A program made the position numbers and the translations under genes. A stretch of DNA of 64,000 nt from Odiellus spinosus. Lineage: Eukaryota; Arthropoda; Arachnida; Opiliones; Phalangiidae. Below are positions 1 through 12,099 of this stretch, piece by piece; within the stretch, counting starts at the first letter, position 1; each line of letters opens with the position of its first letter. The notes under the pieces were generated by a model. The model searched no databases, was not told where the DNA came from, and saw only the letters and a list, made by a program, of their open reading frames with translations. The DNA is taken from the NCBI GenBank assembly GCA_963920705.1, contig OY987228.1:2053113-2117112 (forward strand), read 5' to 3'.

Positions 1-482
1 ATCAATTATCCTGTGAAATGGAGATCGCCGGAATTAATGAAACCCCAAATGAGAATTTATTGAGTATTATTCAAGCTATAGCTCAACTTTTAAACATAAA
101 ATACCAAGATAGTGATATTATAAATGCTTATCGTTTTCCTTTTGGAATTATTAAATCTACTAATACTAGAGCTAAAGTTATTATTGTTAAATTGAGAGAT
201 TGTTATCTTCGTAATGATTATTTAAAAAAATTCAAAGCTTTAAAGCCAAAGGGCATTTTAGCTGGAGAAATACACAAATCGTTAAAAAATGTTAACATTT
301 ATATAAATGAGCATCTGACCCCACTAAACAAAAAACTTTTTTATGAGACAAAACAATACGCGTTAAAAAAATCATATAAATACTTCTGGGTTACTAATGG
401 TAAAGTGTACATGCGAAAACAAGATGGCGATCGTGCTATTAGGATAAAAAATCTATTAGACATTGAACATGTCGATGTCTAA
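1..482 (+). pseudogene. LINE ORF1, C-terminal part (FP-like domain)
   Basis: The reading frame is already open at the window edge, so this is the end of a longer ORF1 and the ATG at 18 is probably internal. ORF1 proteins of Jockey-group LINEs bind their own RNA and help reverse transcription. The ~154 visible residues run from a conserved GINETPNENL stretch to a basic C-terminal half with the FVTNGKVYMRK-like pattern of the FP/L1-ORF1 family (here WVTNGKVYMRKQDG). ORF2 of the same element begins 46 bp downstream on the same strand. The frame is undamaged within the window. Family assignment is by motif recognition only. Confidence 0.6.
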
Positions 483-527
483 TCAAGTTGAGATTAAATT
501 TAATAACTAACATATACTTTAACTTTT

Positions 528-3482
528 ATGAACCAAACACCAAGTGATCCATCCTCCTACATAGATACATTATCTCTAAAAAATCGTTACTTAACTATAA
601 AAAATTTCAAAATAATACATTTAAATATTCGGAGTGTTGACAAAAACTTTGATGAATTGTTATTACTTACCACAAGTCTGAATACAAATTTTGATGTTCT
701 AATTCTTACCGAATGTTGGCTTGGTGAAGTTTGTACAACCCTGTTTTCTATACCAAATTATAAACAAATACAAACTACAAAATTTAATAATAAAGCGGAT
801 GGTATTATTGTATTTGTGAAAAATGATATACGCTTTTTAAATACTGAAATAACAATACACGATTCAAATTGTTTGAATTTAGACTTAACTATAGACAATC
901 AACTGATATCTATCTTAGTTATATATCGATCGCCAAACTCAGATTTATTCCTTTTTTTAACTGCTTTAGAGTCAGTATTAGCGGGTTACAAAAGCCATGA
1001 AAATGTTGTATTAACGGGTGACCTCAAAATTGAGATCCTGGTGGGTGACTTGGTCCATGATATAGGTTTCTATCTAGATATTTTAAATTCGTACCAGTTT
1101 TCCTCCTGGATTAATAAACCTACTAGGGTGTCAAAGTTCTCAAGTACTTGTTTGGATCATTACATGGTCAAATCAAGGACAAAGATGGCCGTAAAATCAT
1201 TTATTCTTACTACCTCTATCACAGACCATTTTCCCATTATTCTTGAATTATCGTTACAAAAAACAAAAAAAACGCCCCTTGAACCAAAAACTTACCCCGA
1301 GATAGACTTTTTTAAGTTGGACTACTTGATGTCTTTTGAAACCTGGGAATGTGTATATTTATCTAATGACGTAAACATCGTAGCTAAAAATTTTGTTGAC
1401 ACACTCGCTTTTTACCTTAACTTAGCAACATCAAAAAAAAATGATATCTAAATATAATTCGAATAAATTGAAACCATGGATCACGGTAGGACTGCTGAAA
1501 AGTTTAAAAATACGCGATAAATTAAAGTTAAAACTGGATAAAGAACCCTTTAATACCAAACTTAAATTGAAATTTACAACATATAGAAATAATTTGAATA
1601 ATTTAATCAAGTTAACTAAAAGTAAATATTACCAGCAAAAAATTAATAACGCTGGTTCTGATGCTTCCAAAATATGGTCCACAATTAACGAAATACTAAC
1701 CCCCAATAAAAAATCATTAAAACAAGTTGATAAGTTAAAAGTCGGGAACTCTGTCCTCACCACGCGAGAAAATGGGGCTATCATAGCTAACGAATTAAAT
1801 TCTTATTTTTCTAACGTTGGCCCTAGGCTGGCAAATAAAATTACTCAAGTCAAAGACATTGATGACTTGATAAGGGAAAATCCTACACTGGTAAATGATA
1901 AAATTCATGAAAACACATTCTTCCTGAAACCTGTCTGTTCGTATGATGTCCGTAAGGTAATAAATAGCTTAAAAAACAGTAAATCATGCGGGATCGACAC
2001 ACTAAACTCATATACAATTAAAAAAAATATCTAAATACATAATCGACCCTCTTGTTTATATAGTTAACTTAAGTATTGAAAATGGAGTTTTTCCTCACCA
2101 ATGCAAATCCGCTTTAATTACCCTAATATATAAAGCGGATGACCCCACTATTACCTCCAACTACAGACCCATATCAATCCTACCTTGTCTATCTAAAATT
2201 CTAGAAAAATGTATCAAATTACAACTTGATAATTTTCTGGAACGTTTTAATCTTTTATCGCCACACCAATTTGGTTTCAGGAAGGGTCTATCAACGGAAG
2301 ATGCTCTGTACTCATTTAATAGCTTTATTGTTGACAATCTTGATAAAGGAAAAAAAAACACTGACGATATTTCTAGATTTAGCTAAGGCTTTTGATACCG
2401 TGAGTCATCCCATATTATTAAAGAAACTAGAAAATATAGGTATCAGGGGGCTACCACTTAAATGGTTCGAAAGCTACTTAAGGGGAAGACACGCGGCTGT
2501 TAAGCTAGGTGATGTTATTAGTAGCCCTAGTCATTATTTATACGGTGTACCCCAGGGGACGGTGCTGGGACCCACACTTTTCCTAATTTATATAAATTCC
2601 CTAATGGATAAAGAGATTTCTGACCACATTGTGGCTTTTGCGGATGATACTGTCCAAATTTATACGGGTGAAAGTTGGGAGGAGGTGTTTCTGAAAGCAA
2701 ATATTGGATTAGCTCGCACTAAAACGTGGCTTGATGTTAATCTCCTTAGCTTAAATGCAAATAAATCTAAATATATGACCTTTTCACTAACTAAGACTGG
2801 TTCGGATAAAGAGAATATTCTTAAGCTTCACGAAAAGATTTTTTGTAGTTCAGATCAGGCTCCCTGTGACTGCGGTACCTTGAGTAGAGTTAACTCTATT
2901 AAGTATTTGGGAATTATTGTGGACCATCACCTAAAATGGGACTCCCATATAGCGTTACTATCCAAAAAACTACGATATATATTACATAGTTTTGGACATA
3001 TTAAATCACTACTGGATATTAAATATAAGCGTATCCTTTATTTCAGTTTATTCGAATCTTTAATAACTTATGGACTTTTATGCTGGGGTAGTTCCTACAA
3101 GTTAATTCTTAATGCTATAAATAGATTGCAAAATAGAATTATAAAACTATGTTTAAATCGCCCTTGGCGATACCCCACGGTGTTAATCTATAAAGAATTT
3201 AATGTCCTTCCACTCGAAAAGTTGTTTCACAAAAAAGTGATTTTAAATTATTTCAAACATAAATTAGTGTGTCACCCCATTAAACCCACGTATCAAACTC
3301 GTTTTCATACCTCTCTCAATGTTCCAGTCCCTAGAAGTTTAAAGTGTATTTCCGAAAAAAATGCAGACATACTAGGACCGAAATTATATAATAACATGCC
3401 ATTGGAACTCAAAGAAATTAATAATTTTAAACGATTATGTTCAAGTTTAACAATATATTTAAAATCAAATACTCTTTGTTAA
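528..3482 (+). pseudogene. LINE ORF2: AP-endonuclease and reverse transcriptase, frameshifted
   Basis: ORF2 of a Jockey/CR1-group non-LTR retrotransposon, which nicks the target and copies RNA by target-primed reverse transcription. The first segment (528-1451) is the apurinic endonuclease domain (HLNIRSVDKN near the start, ITDHFPI near its end). A second frame (1441-2034) carries the linker and the start of the RT fingers, and RT continues in another frame to about 2360. The last frame (2226-3482) holds FLDLAKAFDT (near 2370), GVPQGTVLGP (near 2550) and FADD (near 2640), the catalytic box. The frame changes lie in or next to A-runs at 1435-1441, about 2020-2036 and 2349-2356, so the copy cannot make one polyprotein. 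Codon use is AT-rich like the surroundings. Confidence 0.85.
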
Positions 3483-3660
3483 AAAAAAAAAAAAAGTTTA
3501 CAAATTCCTACTTCAAACTTATTTTCTATTTTGAAAATTATACCCCCCATCCAGGCACAAGCTTAGCTTATATGGGTGGGGTTATGCTCACTTAACAAAT
3601 TGTAAAATTTCCTGTATCTCATATATGGAGCAATAATAATAATAATAAAAAAAAAAAAAA

Positions 3661-3850
3661 CATACGGGTGCCTATACCCAACGCTTCTTTCCCCACCGCT
3701 TTAACAGCCGGTTTAAAAATTGGTGTAAGGAAACGAACTAGGCTTTTAAATATCGATCCTATTCCGTGCCCCCGGTTGAAGACGGGACCTTGAAAACCGC
3801 CTCCGGCTTGTTGGGCGTAGTAGGAATATTACGGATTTTTCCCCCCTGAC
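3661..3850 (-). pseudogene. Polinton-like minor structural protein fragment
   Basis: Read on the minus strand, this stretch encodes a glycine-rich segment followed by a basic amphipathic one (GIGSIFKSLVRF, then KAVGKEALGIG). This pattern is found in a small virion-type protein of Polinton/Maverick elements. The fragment is cut at 3,660 by the LINE tail and its upstream part is not in frame with the next Polinton gene. It is a remnant with no sign of function. The assignment is by resemblance and is less secure than the LINE. Confidence 0.4.
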
Positions 3851-3898
3851 ATTATCTTTTTTTTCGAAAATGTAAAATAACAACCGTTTTTCCCAGAT

Positions 3899-5069
3899 TT
3901 AATGGTATTTTCGCTTCGGAATCTGTAGTGATATTAAATCAATCACGTTAAAATTAGAGACGCGTAGCGGGTAGTAATTGATTGGATTACAAATTATATT
4001 ATGATGTAAATAATCCTTATTGTTTTCTGGTCCACTAATTATTCGAATTAAACCGCCCCAAGCGTCACCTATCAACTGCGGATAGATGAGGTTAGTATGA
4101 ATAAATAAACTCATGATCCCCCTATTTATATCAGCCACGAATTGACCATCTGTATTATTAACCAGATACGTATCAATGAGATTATCGTTGAAACCTAACA
4201 TCTTTCCTAACCCGGGGTTGTCTTTACTAAATTTAACGGAAAAAATATCCAAATATTCTCGTTGTTTTAACGTTAATTCAGCTTCACGGCTCCGTTTTTA
4301 TTATGTTTAAACGCAAAGTAAGGACGAATTCGACTCGGTAAACAACGTAGCATTTCGTCTAAAACCGCTTCTATACTTTCGTACGAACCGTGCGTTAAAG
4401 AATACGTGTCAGTTTCAATTATCATCGTATCTTTACTTGTATCTATTTTAGGCACCGCATCATCCAACTTCTCTTTATATCTAATCTTGATAGGAGGAAT
4501 CCTTAGATCTATTTCTGTAGCTTTGCGATCTACGGCTCTAAATGTATAGACTCGTCTATCAGTCAACCACAAATTAGTCTGCTCAGGTGGTACGCCTAAT
4601 ATATTGGCATACTGGGGCGGGAATTTAATAGCTACACCACTGTCACTCGTTTTAATAGTAAATTGTTTACCCTGACCTGTGGGTATTAAAAAAAATTTAC
4701 TTTGTCTCGCGACCCACTTTTTTCTTCACCCTTAATTAAAATATCTAACAATCGATAGTAGATATACATATCATTTTTCTCACGCTTAAGCAAACCCCCT
4801 TTCTTCACATCCATTAAAGCGTATTTATGTTCGTAATGCGGGTCAGCGTACCTAACCGTAAATTCATTATACCGATCCGTAATGTTATCCCATTTCGACG
4901 GCATAGTTATTTCCGATACACCCGCCTCCCATTTACCATGTTCTAAATCTAATGTCGCTGCTAATTGCGTTTTATAATTAGTTTTTGTATTATCAGGATA
5001 AATAGGCATAGACGCGTTACTTGGTAACGTAATATAAAAATTATCCTCGCTCGGTGATAACATGGACAT
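3899..5069 (-). pseudogene. Polinton/Maverick-like structural protein, two frameshifts
   Basis: Three consecutive minus-strand reading frames (5069-4686, about 4690-4273, 4252-3899) make up one protein of roughly 390 residues. The N-terminus has the FYITLPSNAS and WEAGVSEI motifs, shared by a family of structural-type proteins I associate with Polintons of invertebrates. One frameshift lies in the T/A-run near 4,687-4,695, the other near 4,275-4,285. The start at 5069 is the first ATG of the open frame; a second ATG follows two codons later. Together with the 3,661-3,850 fragment it forms a Polinton remnant without visible polymerase, integrase or ATPase. The exact function of this family is not assigned here. 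Confidence 0.5.
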
Positions 5070-5735
5070 GATTAATCGTCGAATGGTTTACAATGATAAG
5101 CGGGGGTTTCATATATAGGTGTTGGGGATTCTCTATCGGAGTCACGGGTGCCTTTACCCTTTACCCTTTGACTTTTTTGACCTTATTTCATATTTTTGAC
5201 CTTTAATCTTTAACCTTTGACCTTTAACCTTTGGTGTCTTAATGGCTCTGTAAAAACAGATTTTTTTCTCCTGAAGGGGGCTTATTTACTACTACTGTGA
5301 TTGCACTAAAAACAATCAAAAACACGAAAGATGCGTTTGTTTTCACGCCGACATTGGGTTCTGCTCAAGAGAGGAATTGCAATATGAAAAGACCTGCGAA
5401 CGTAGAAATAATAATCCTCTAAAAAGCGTAAAGAGGAATTGGCCCATTTACGCTGAAGGAACGATCTTAAACGATTTCCAGGCGAAATGTTCTGCGCGGC
5501 AGTCGTACAGGGTAATTAAAAGTGATTAAACATTCAATAGAATATTAGAAATCGACATATCGATCCTTTATTCGTGAGTTGGAAGATTTGCTCAAGAACC
5601 CATCCTAGAGACTCAGACTAGAAAATTAGGAAATCTAGTGTCCGTGATATACACTTACCTAAGGACACAGGACCCTGTTTACTCTGTCGGATGTAAAATC
5701 GTGGAGTAGGGAGAGCCCGATGAAGAGATCACACA
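5070..5735. other. Non-coding interval with simple-sequence tract
   Basis: No supported gene. 5,150-5,240 is a degenerate (CCTTTRA)n tract of the TTTACCTTTGACC type. The remainder is unique-looking sequence up to the first 7-bp-duplication foldback element. Confidence 0.5.
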
Positions 5736-5742
5736 TCGCTAC

Positions 5743-6047
5743 CAAGAATCCATTCAGGTTCCATAAGAATATGGGAGGGCCGCGATTCAATAACCATCAA
5801 TAGCAAAAGTTCGTCTGCTTCGAGTCGATTTTTCAAGTAAATCGCTCCTGACAGCTATTAATAACCCGCGCCACTAACGACCTTGACATAATATTTTGGG
5901 CAATAAAAATGGAGCCGACCGAAAAAAGACCTAAGCGTACAAATGTTGCGAAAATTGCGGACGAACTTTTGTTACAAAGTTTGGGAGGATGGTACCAGAG
6001 GCTAAAGCTATGCTCCCATATACTTATGGAACCTGAATGGATTCTTG
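5743..6047. mobile_element. Foldback MITE family A, copy 1
   Basis: The terminal inverted repeat begins CAAGAATCCATTCAGGTTCC at the left and ends with its complement at the right. The 7-bp direct repeat TCGCTAC flanks it (5736-5742 and 6048-6054). The internal region has further inverted homology. It is related to copies at 6,678 and 58,734. Confidence 0.8.
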
Positions 6048-6677
6048 TCGCTACTCTATAGAGATATGCCTCTATGTTATCGAAAAACCGCAGGTTGTTT
6101 ATAAGGCCATCTCTGAGTCGGGGATAATACATGGCTTATACAGAATCTCCCCAATTTCCACCCCACCTTGAGACTGGATGTCACGTGTGTGACGCGTGCG
6201 TGTTTGGTATCTAAAATTATGCAAATTAATCTAATTTTTTGGAAAAATGACTTAAATTTTGGCCTGTGCCAATGTTATGACGTCATGAAATGAGTAAAAT
6301 TCGGAAATATTAAAGTCGATTCTTGGCGAAAAAAACGATGATGTTTTAAGTGAATAATCGTTTTTTATATAGTGTAGCTTTAAAGGTGACTATTTCTTAG
6401 TCCGATAGCGATGTGTACGTTGTAACTACGGGTTCGGGAACGCGGAACTCTCAAAAACCGGCACAAAGTGTTATTTTCCCCATAGACAATTAATACTTGC
6501 TGCCATTACCCTATATATTTTCCCTTGAATACGAGCTTTGCATAAGACACTGTTGTACGAGTGTTGGAACATTTCTATAGGCGTCTAAAAAAGCATTATC
6601 TCGCCATTCCTTCGTTGTCTTAATAGCTTAGCGAAATTTCGCTCTGTCATCTTTACTGCAAAGATTTATTATGTTAC
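6048..6677. other. Intergenic interval, nothing recognised
   Basis: No coding region, RNA gene or clear repeat is supported between the two family A copies. Confidence 0.4.
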
Positions 6678-6993
6678 CAAGAATTCATTCAGGTTCCATA
6701 AGAATATGGGAGGGCCGCGATTCAATAACCATCCTCCCAAACTTGGTAGCAAAAGTTCGTCCGCTTCGAATCGATTTTTCAAGTAAATCGCTCTTGACAT
6801 ATGTTATTAACCCACGCCACTAACGACCTTGACATAATATTTTGGGTAATAAAAATGGAGCCGACCGAAAAAACATCTAAGCGTACAAATTTTGCGAAAA
6901 TTGCAGACGAACTTTTGTTACAAAGTTTGGAAGGATGGTAACAGAGGCTAAAGCTATGCTCCCATATTCTTATGGAATCTGAATGGATTCTTG
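6678..6993. mobile_element. Foldback MITE family A, copy 2
   Basis: Same inverted ends as copy 1 (CAAGAATTCATTCAGG at the left, its near-complement at the right). The flanking 7-bp direct repeat is ATGTTAC (6671-6677 and 6994-7000). It lies in the same orientation as copy 1, about 630 bp away. Confidence 0.8.
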
Positions 6994-7862
6994 ATGTTAC
7001 TAACTTAAACAGCTACACTATTTAGCATGGAAATTAATGTTTGATTTAATACAATTAGACGACTAAGGGGCCATCTGTGATGATTGGAGAGTGTGCGAAG
7101 AGAAATGCCGAAGCTTTAATCGTGCTTTTAGTGGCGATTGCAGCAATCATATAGAAGATCCAAAATGCCTTTGTTTCGACGCCAGGAAAATTAAGTAGAA
7201 AATAGGTAATATAAGAAAAAGCTTTATTGATAATTGTATCTACAATTGATTTTCACCGTTCGATTTGTTTTGAATAAATGATGGCACTTGTTAACGTAAA
7301 GTGATTTTTTAAATAGGTTTAAAAACGTGGAGAAAATCTGTGAATTATATTATTGTATGAAAAAAGTGGCTTAATTTCACACTTTGATAAACTTTTAAAA
7401 ATGCTGCAAAATTGGGAAATTTACTTGTTTTTACCAAGATTTGTAAACGGACGGGTTAAAGGATCCCACCATCATGAGAAACTTGTTAAATGTCTTGAGA
7501 ATAAGCGAAGAAATCTTTCTAAGAAGTTCCGAATACATTTTATGGTTAATTAAGCTACAATTAATTCCCAAAGTCACCCCCCTTGATGATGCCGCTGCGC
7601 CCCCTATCGCTAAACGTGAGAAATACAAATTTCTCTACCTATATACAACGCCATCTTTAACTCGCGGACGTAAAAATTCAGAATTTTGCAACGAGACTAG
7701 TAAAACTAAAAAGCTATAACCTTTTCCAGACTCACTTTCTGAATTGATAGCCTTTAATCGCGCCATTGTCATTTGTGGTTTGTTTGATAATAAATACGGC
7801 CAACGACCCTTGTTGGTGAGTTACGCATTGACCCCCGCCTTTAGATTGAGTAACTTGTTGTT
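6994..7862. other. Intergenic interval, only short ORFs
   Basis: Small overlapping open frames on both strands near 7.35-7.72 kb have no recognisable motif and are not called as genes. Confidence 0.4.
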
Positions 7863-8013
7863 AATATGATTTAAAATAAAGAGCGACAACGAAGTTTACT
7901 TATGCACAAGCGATAAAAGTTTAATTAAAAAACTCGACTGCAGTTTCGGTTACCTTAATAGTACCATTATCAAGAGTAGTCTTACTTTACAAAATTACAT
8001 TGGGTTTTATACA

Positions 8014-8695
8014 TCAAGATTCAATGCGTTCAAAAAAAGTTTTTCCAATATGATAGATAATCTCCCCAGGACCTAGGTCTCTATTTAACGATTTTTTATC
8101 TTTGTTTTGTTTTATAAAAAATGATTCGTTGATATTTAGGTCTAAAATACTGTGGCTTTCTTTTTTTAAATTGGCATTTCTCCATAAAATTTTATGGTTT
8201 GACTCATTAACATGTTCTGCTAGGGCTGATTTTGAAATTCTATTGTGATTAACATCCGCTTGGTGTTCCTTAAATCTAATATTTAATTGTCGTAGAGTTT
8301 GGCCTATGTATTCTTTTCCGCATTCACATGGGATGCTATATATTCCTGATTTGTTTTCAAAGAATTGTGGATCTTTTAATTTGACTAAACTATTTTTCAA
8401 TTTAAGTGAGGGTTTATACGCGATATTACAGTCTAATTCTCTTCTGAGGATTTGGCCTATTTTGCTAGAGACGATAGGATAGAAGGGGAGGCTTAGGAAT
8501 TTTTTTCTCCTTTATTATTGGTTGAAGTGTGGTGCGGGCTAAGCTTAAGTTCTTATATTTGAATTTTCTATACGCGTTGTCTACTACATTAGTTTGAAAA
8601 CCTCTATCGGTGGCTACTCTGTGTAAAAAGGCTAATTCACTTAGGATTCCATGTTTGTCTGAAAATAAATTTAGTGCTCTGTATATGAAGGTGTA
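8014..8695 (-). pseudogene. Penelope-like element, C-terminal RT/GIY-YIG fragment
   Basis: On the minus strand, 8,014-8,400 encodes a GIY-YIG endonuclease module: GIYSIPCECGKEYIGQT, then RQLNIRFKEH, with a downstream SALAEHV that aligns with the domain's C-terminal part. GIY-YIG nucleases nick the target for Penelope-like retroelements. Upstream, about 8,695-8,465, lies the RT thumb/linker (TFIYRALNLFSDKHGILSEL) in a different frame. The fragment lacks the RT core, which is present only in the plus-strand copy next to it. It is not a functional unit. Confidence 0.75.
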
Positions 8696-9740
8696 CCAAT
8701 GGGCTCCCCCTAAGGCCCCTATTAGCAGAAATGTTTCTAGAAAAATTCGAAACCAATGCACTTAATAATTCTACACTCAAACCCAAATTATGGATCCGTT
8801 ATGTAGATGACATCTTCTTGGTGTGGCAACATGGTGAAATAGAACTACATAACTTCCACAACTATCTCAATAAAATACATGAAAACATAAAATTCACACT
8901 AGAACTAGAAAACCAAAAAACACTCCCCTATCTAGACATAAACATCGAAAGGAACGATGATTTCCTAAGAACATCGGTATACCGTAAGCCTTTTTCCGTG
9001 ATAACCATTCCCCACATGAGATCCAACCACCCATTATCACAAAAAATGACATCTTTCTACACCTTCATATACAGAGCACTAAATTTATGTTCAGACAAAC
9101 ATGGAATCCTAAGTGAATTAGCCTTTTTACGCAGAGAAGCCACCGATAGAGGTTTTCAAACTAATGTAGTAGACAACGCGTATAGAAAATTCAATAGAAC
9201 TTAAGCTTAGCCCGCACCACACTTCAACCAATAATAAAGGAGAAAAAATTCCTAAGCCTCCCCTTCTATCCTATCGTCTCTAGCAAAATAGGCCAAATAC
9301 TCAGAAGAGAATTAGACTGTAATATCGCGTATAAACCCTCACTTAAATTGAAAAATAGTTTAGTCAAATTAAAAGATCCACAATTCTTTGAAAACAAATC
9401 AGGAAGATATAGCATCCCATGTGAATGCGGAAAAGAATACATAGGCCAAACTCAACGACAATTAAATATTAGATTTAAGGAACACCAAGCGGATGTTAAT
9501 CACAATAGAATTTCAAAATCAGCCCTAGCAGAACATGTTAATGAGTCAAACCATAAAATTTTATGGAGAAATGCCAATTTAAAAAGAAAGCCACAGTATT
9601 TTAGACCTAAATATCAACGAATCATTTTTTATAAAACAAAACAAAGATAACAAAAAATCGCTAAATAGAGACCTAGGTCCTGGGGGAGATTATCTATCAT
9701 ATTGGAAAAATTTTTTTTGAACGCATTGAATCTTGATGTA
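8691..9740 (+). pseudogene. Penelope-like element, RT core plus GIY-YIG, frameshifted
   Basis: The plus-strand copy begins at an RT motif readable as VPMGSP in one frame and PLLAEMFLEKF in the next, a shift in the C-run near 8,706. It continues through WIRYVDDIFLVW (the YVDD catalytic box, about 8,795-8,815) and LPYLDINI. A second break precedes the endonuclease part at 9,348-9,650 (YSIPCECGKEYIGQTQ), and a third shifts the C-terminus. It is a truncated, decayed copy lacking the N-terminal RT half. Confidence 0.75.
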
Positions 9741-9887
9741 TAAAACCCAATGTAATTTTGTAAAGTAAGACTACTCTTGATAATGGTACCATTAAGGTAA
9801 CCGAAACTGCAGTCGAGTTTTTTAATTAAACTTTTATCGCTTGTGCATAAGTAAACTTCGTTGTAGCTCTTTATTTTAAATCATATT

Positions 9888-11640
9888 CCTGCGCAAGACT
9901 AACGCTAATTTTAATAAATTATTTTGTTGTTAATAGATAAAGTTTGAAACTTTGGATAAGTAAAATATCCGTTTAAATATTATACGAATTTAAAAATTGC
10001 ATTTTTTAGACAAACAATTAATCCCAAAATAAAGCTTGTAATGTTCTAGCATTAAGACAATAGGACCAAGGTCTTAAGCATCAAACACTGTCATATTCTT
10101 TTATATTAAGGATATTACAAGAGCTGTTGAATGCTGAAAAAATATGATTGGGCCGAATTTATATTGACTTTTATTCAAAATTAACCAAAACGTGTCTAAA
10201 AATTGACACGGTGATTCCGAAAATAAATTCAAAACCTGTTCCATATTTAGCTCAAAGTTTCAATTTAAAAATACAACATATAGAACTTCGACATTAATAA
10301 TTGTGATATTACATAACTATAACTGATTAATAATCATGTGGAGATGATTCCTTGGTAAAATGTTACCTTATTTGATTGACGACAATCTCGAAGAATATGG
10401 TGATCAAAGCGATGGTTATTCGAACTTATTCCGTACAACCAAATATAGAAAACAATAGATAATTCGAATAAAGACACGGCCTTGACATCTTTCACCTCGG
10501 TGTTTGCGTCCTTCGCTAATACAAACCTAATATTAAACTCGCTTTCAGAGATATACGGCTGTATTTGGTCAGTTTCTACGAATATGCGCGCCCTAAAAAA
10601 TTCGCAATCGTTAGTAGGAGAATTACAACCTTTTTAAATTCCGTGCATTGCAGTATTTTGTTACGTTTTGCGGGATATGCGATAAATGTGCTAACAAAGC
10701 GCTTTATTGCATCGTCTTGACTCAGGAGTAGATAGCTTTGTAGCATTTATACTCTTTTCCACCCTAAATATGATAAAAGCTGCACACCAATACGTTCAGG
10801 CACGTAGGAACGTTTTCGACTGGGGTATAACATAATTTTTATTTTGGTGCCCCATGGCATTGATAGTCTGTTGCCTCCCCTCGATTTCCCCCTTGAAAGA
10901 TTTTATTGTGGAGTACATTGCACTCTTGTAACCTCCTTTCCAATACCTGGTCGTTTTACCCCACCGTCTGGAAGAACAGAAGAATATATTTTTACGTGGA
11001 GTGATGACATCATCACTACACGTTATAGAAAGATAGCTCGAAATACAGATGTAGTTGGGGGAAGGAACGTAGCTTTCAGCGCGTTTACTCCCCTTCGCGT
11101 CGCTCCTAAAAAAGGGCAAATTTTTCGTGTTACATCCATGTTTTCGTCGACAGTTGAGTTTTCTCTCTCTCTGGCTGGAGTCCCTGGCGCCATCTGGCGC
11201 GAAGACTCCTTTCTCCATTTATTTATTTTTTGATTTATTTTTTTTTGCGCGGGTAAGAATCATTTACATTTTTTACGCGGTTACCGAGTACTCGATTGAC
11301 CATCACTCCACGTTTATCCAGACTGTCTGGATACCTCTTGTTAAAACTGTAGTTTCTATGGTTATACGAAAACGCATCTTTTCTCTATAGGGAGTCAGCA
11401 AGGGAGACCTTGATACGCCAGATATTTCTATACTTCACCCTTAACGAGGGAGTTAGTATTCGCCCTTATAAGAGCTCCTCCAATAAGGGGGTTTCATTAC
11501 GTCATGCTTTATTTCACCATTGGCCCTTTTCTGTCTCCTAATAGTGCGTGTGACAATAAAATTATTTAAATCAATGCGTACAGATAATCAACTTCTTTCA
11601 AAATTCTTTTCGGTATCCTCCAGTTGAACAAATAACAATA
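9888..11640. other. Intergenic interval with repeat remnants
   Basis: 10,105-10,260 resembles part of the foldback element at 32.54-32.94 kb (GGATATTACAAG and GACACGGTGATTCCG stretches). Open frames at 10.8-11.2 kb on both strands have no recognisable domain and are not called. Nothing else is supported. Confidence 0.4.
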
Positions 11641-11646
11641 AAAGAC

Positions 11647-12096
11647 TTAAATATGTTTTCCAAAATATAAATTTCGATCCTTGCTTCTTAGATAATTAAA
11701 TAACTTAGTATGTCGAATAATTTCCGATGTTAAGAACTCTTGGCCTTCTAATATGGCGTGTTTCGTCGTTCCATTTGGAAAAATGTCAAATAAACTAGAG
11801 GTGAAATTTCTTATGTAGATTGCTTCCTTGGACAATTTGTTCATATTTGTTGAGGAGTTGCGAGAGCCATCAACGTAGTCTTTGAAATGACTCGTTTCCC
11901 AAAGTGTAGGTCTTATGCCAGGATATTTCTTCTTGTCTTCCAGCGTGTTTATTCGAACTAAATCGGACACCATCATCTCGCTCTTCAAGACTCCAGAGTA
12001 TGCCTTGATCAAGACAGAAGTTCCGAGTATCCAGCCGCTTAACATTAATTTAGACGAAAGTGATGTACTCGAGAAAATATTCCAGGCTAAGATCAT
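11647..12096 (-). pseudogene. Ionotropic-receptor fragment (TM3 and start of ligand lobe S2)
   Basis: The minus-strand frame of 149 codons begins in the ion-channel region. It contains SGWILGTSVLIKAYSGVLKS, the third membrane helix with the AYSG turn typical of arthropod variant ionotropic receptors, followed by INTLEDKKKYPGIRP, the start of the S2 half of the ligand-binding lobe, and later HAILEGQEFL. These are ligand-gated channels of chemosensory cells. A full receptor is 550-900 residues, and no amino-terminal domain, TM1, TM2 or TM4 is seen nearby in frame. This is therefore one exon of a larger gene or a remnant; the frame itself is intact. It supports an arthropod origin. Confidence 0.6.
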
Positions 12097-12099
12097 GGA

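Larger units (their letters stand above)
1..3660 (+). mobile_element. Jockey/CR1-group LINE, 5' end outside window
   Basis: ORF1, ORF2 and a ~180-bp 3' UTR occur in the expected order and end in an (AAT)n then A-rich tail at 3,632-3,660. Polinton-like coding sequence on the opposite strand starts immediately after the tail, so the LINE probably inserted into that element. The left target duplication is outside the window. Confidence 0.75.
7863..9887. mobile_element. Penelope-like element, two inverted fragments
   Basis: The left arm 7,863-8,695 and right arm 9,058-9,887 are near-identical inverted copies (about 830 bp each). They flank a ~360-bp stretch of reverse transcriptase present only once. 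Both arms carry the GIY-YIG endonuclease end of a Penelope-like element. Inverted and partial copies are known for this class. Confidence 0.8.

Noticed and set aside
10796..11233. Overlapping ~130-codon ORFs on both strands
   Set aside because: No recognisable motif, no splice context, and mutually exclusive frames.
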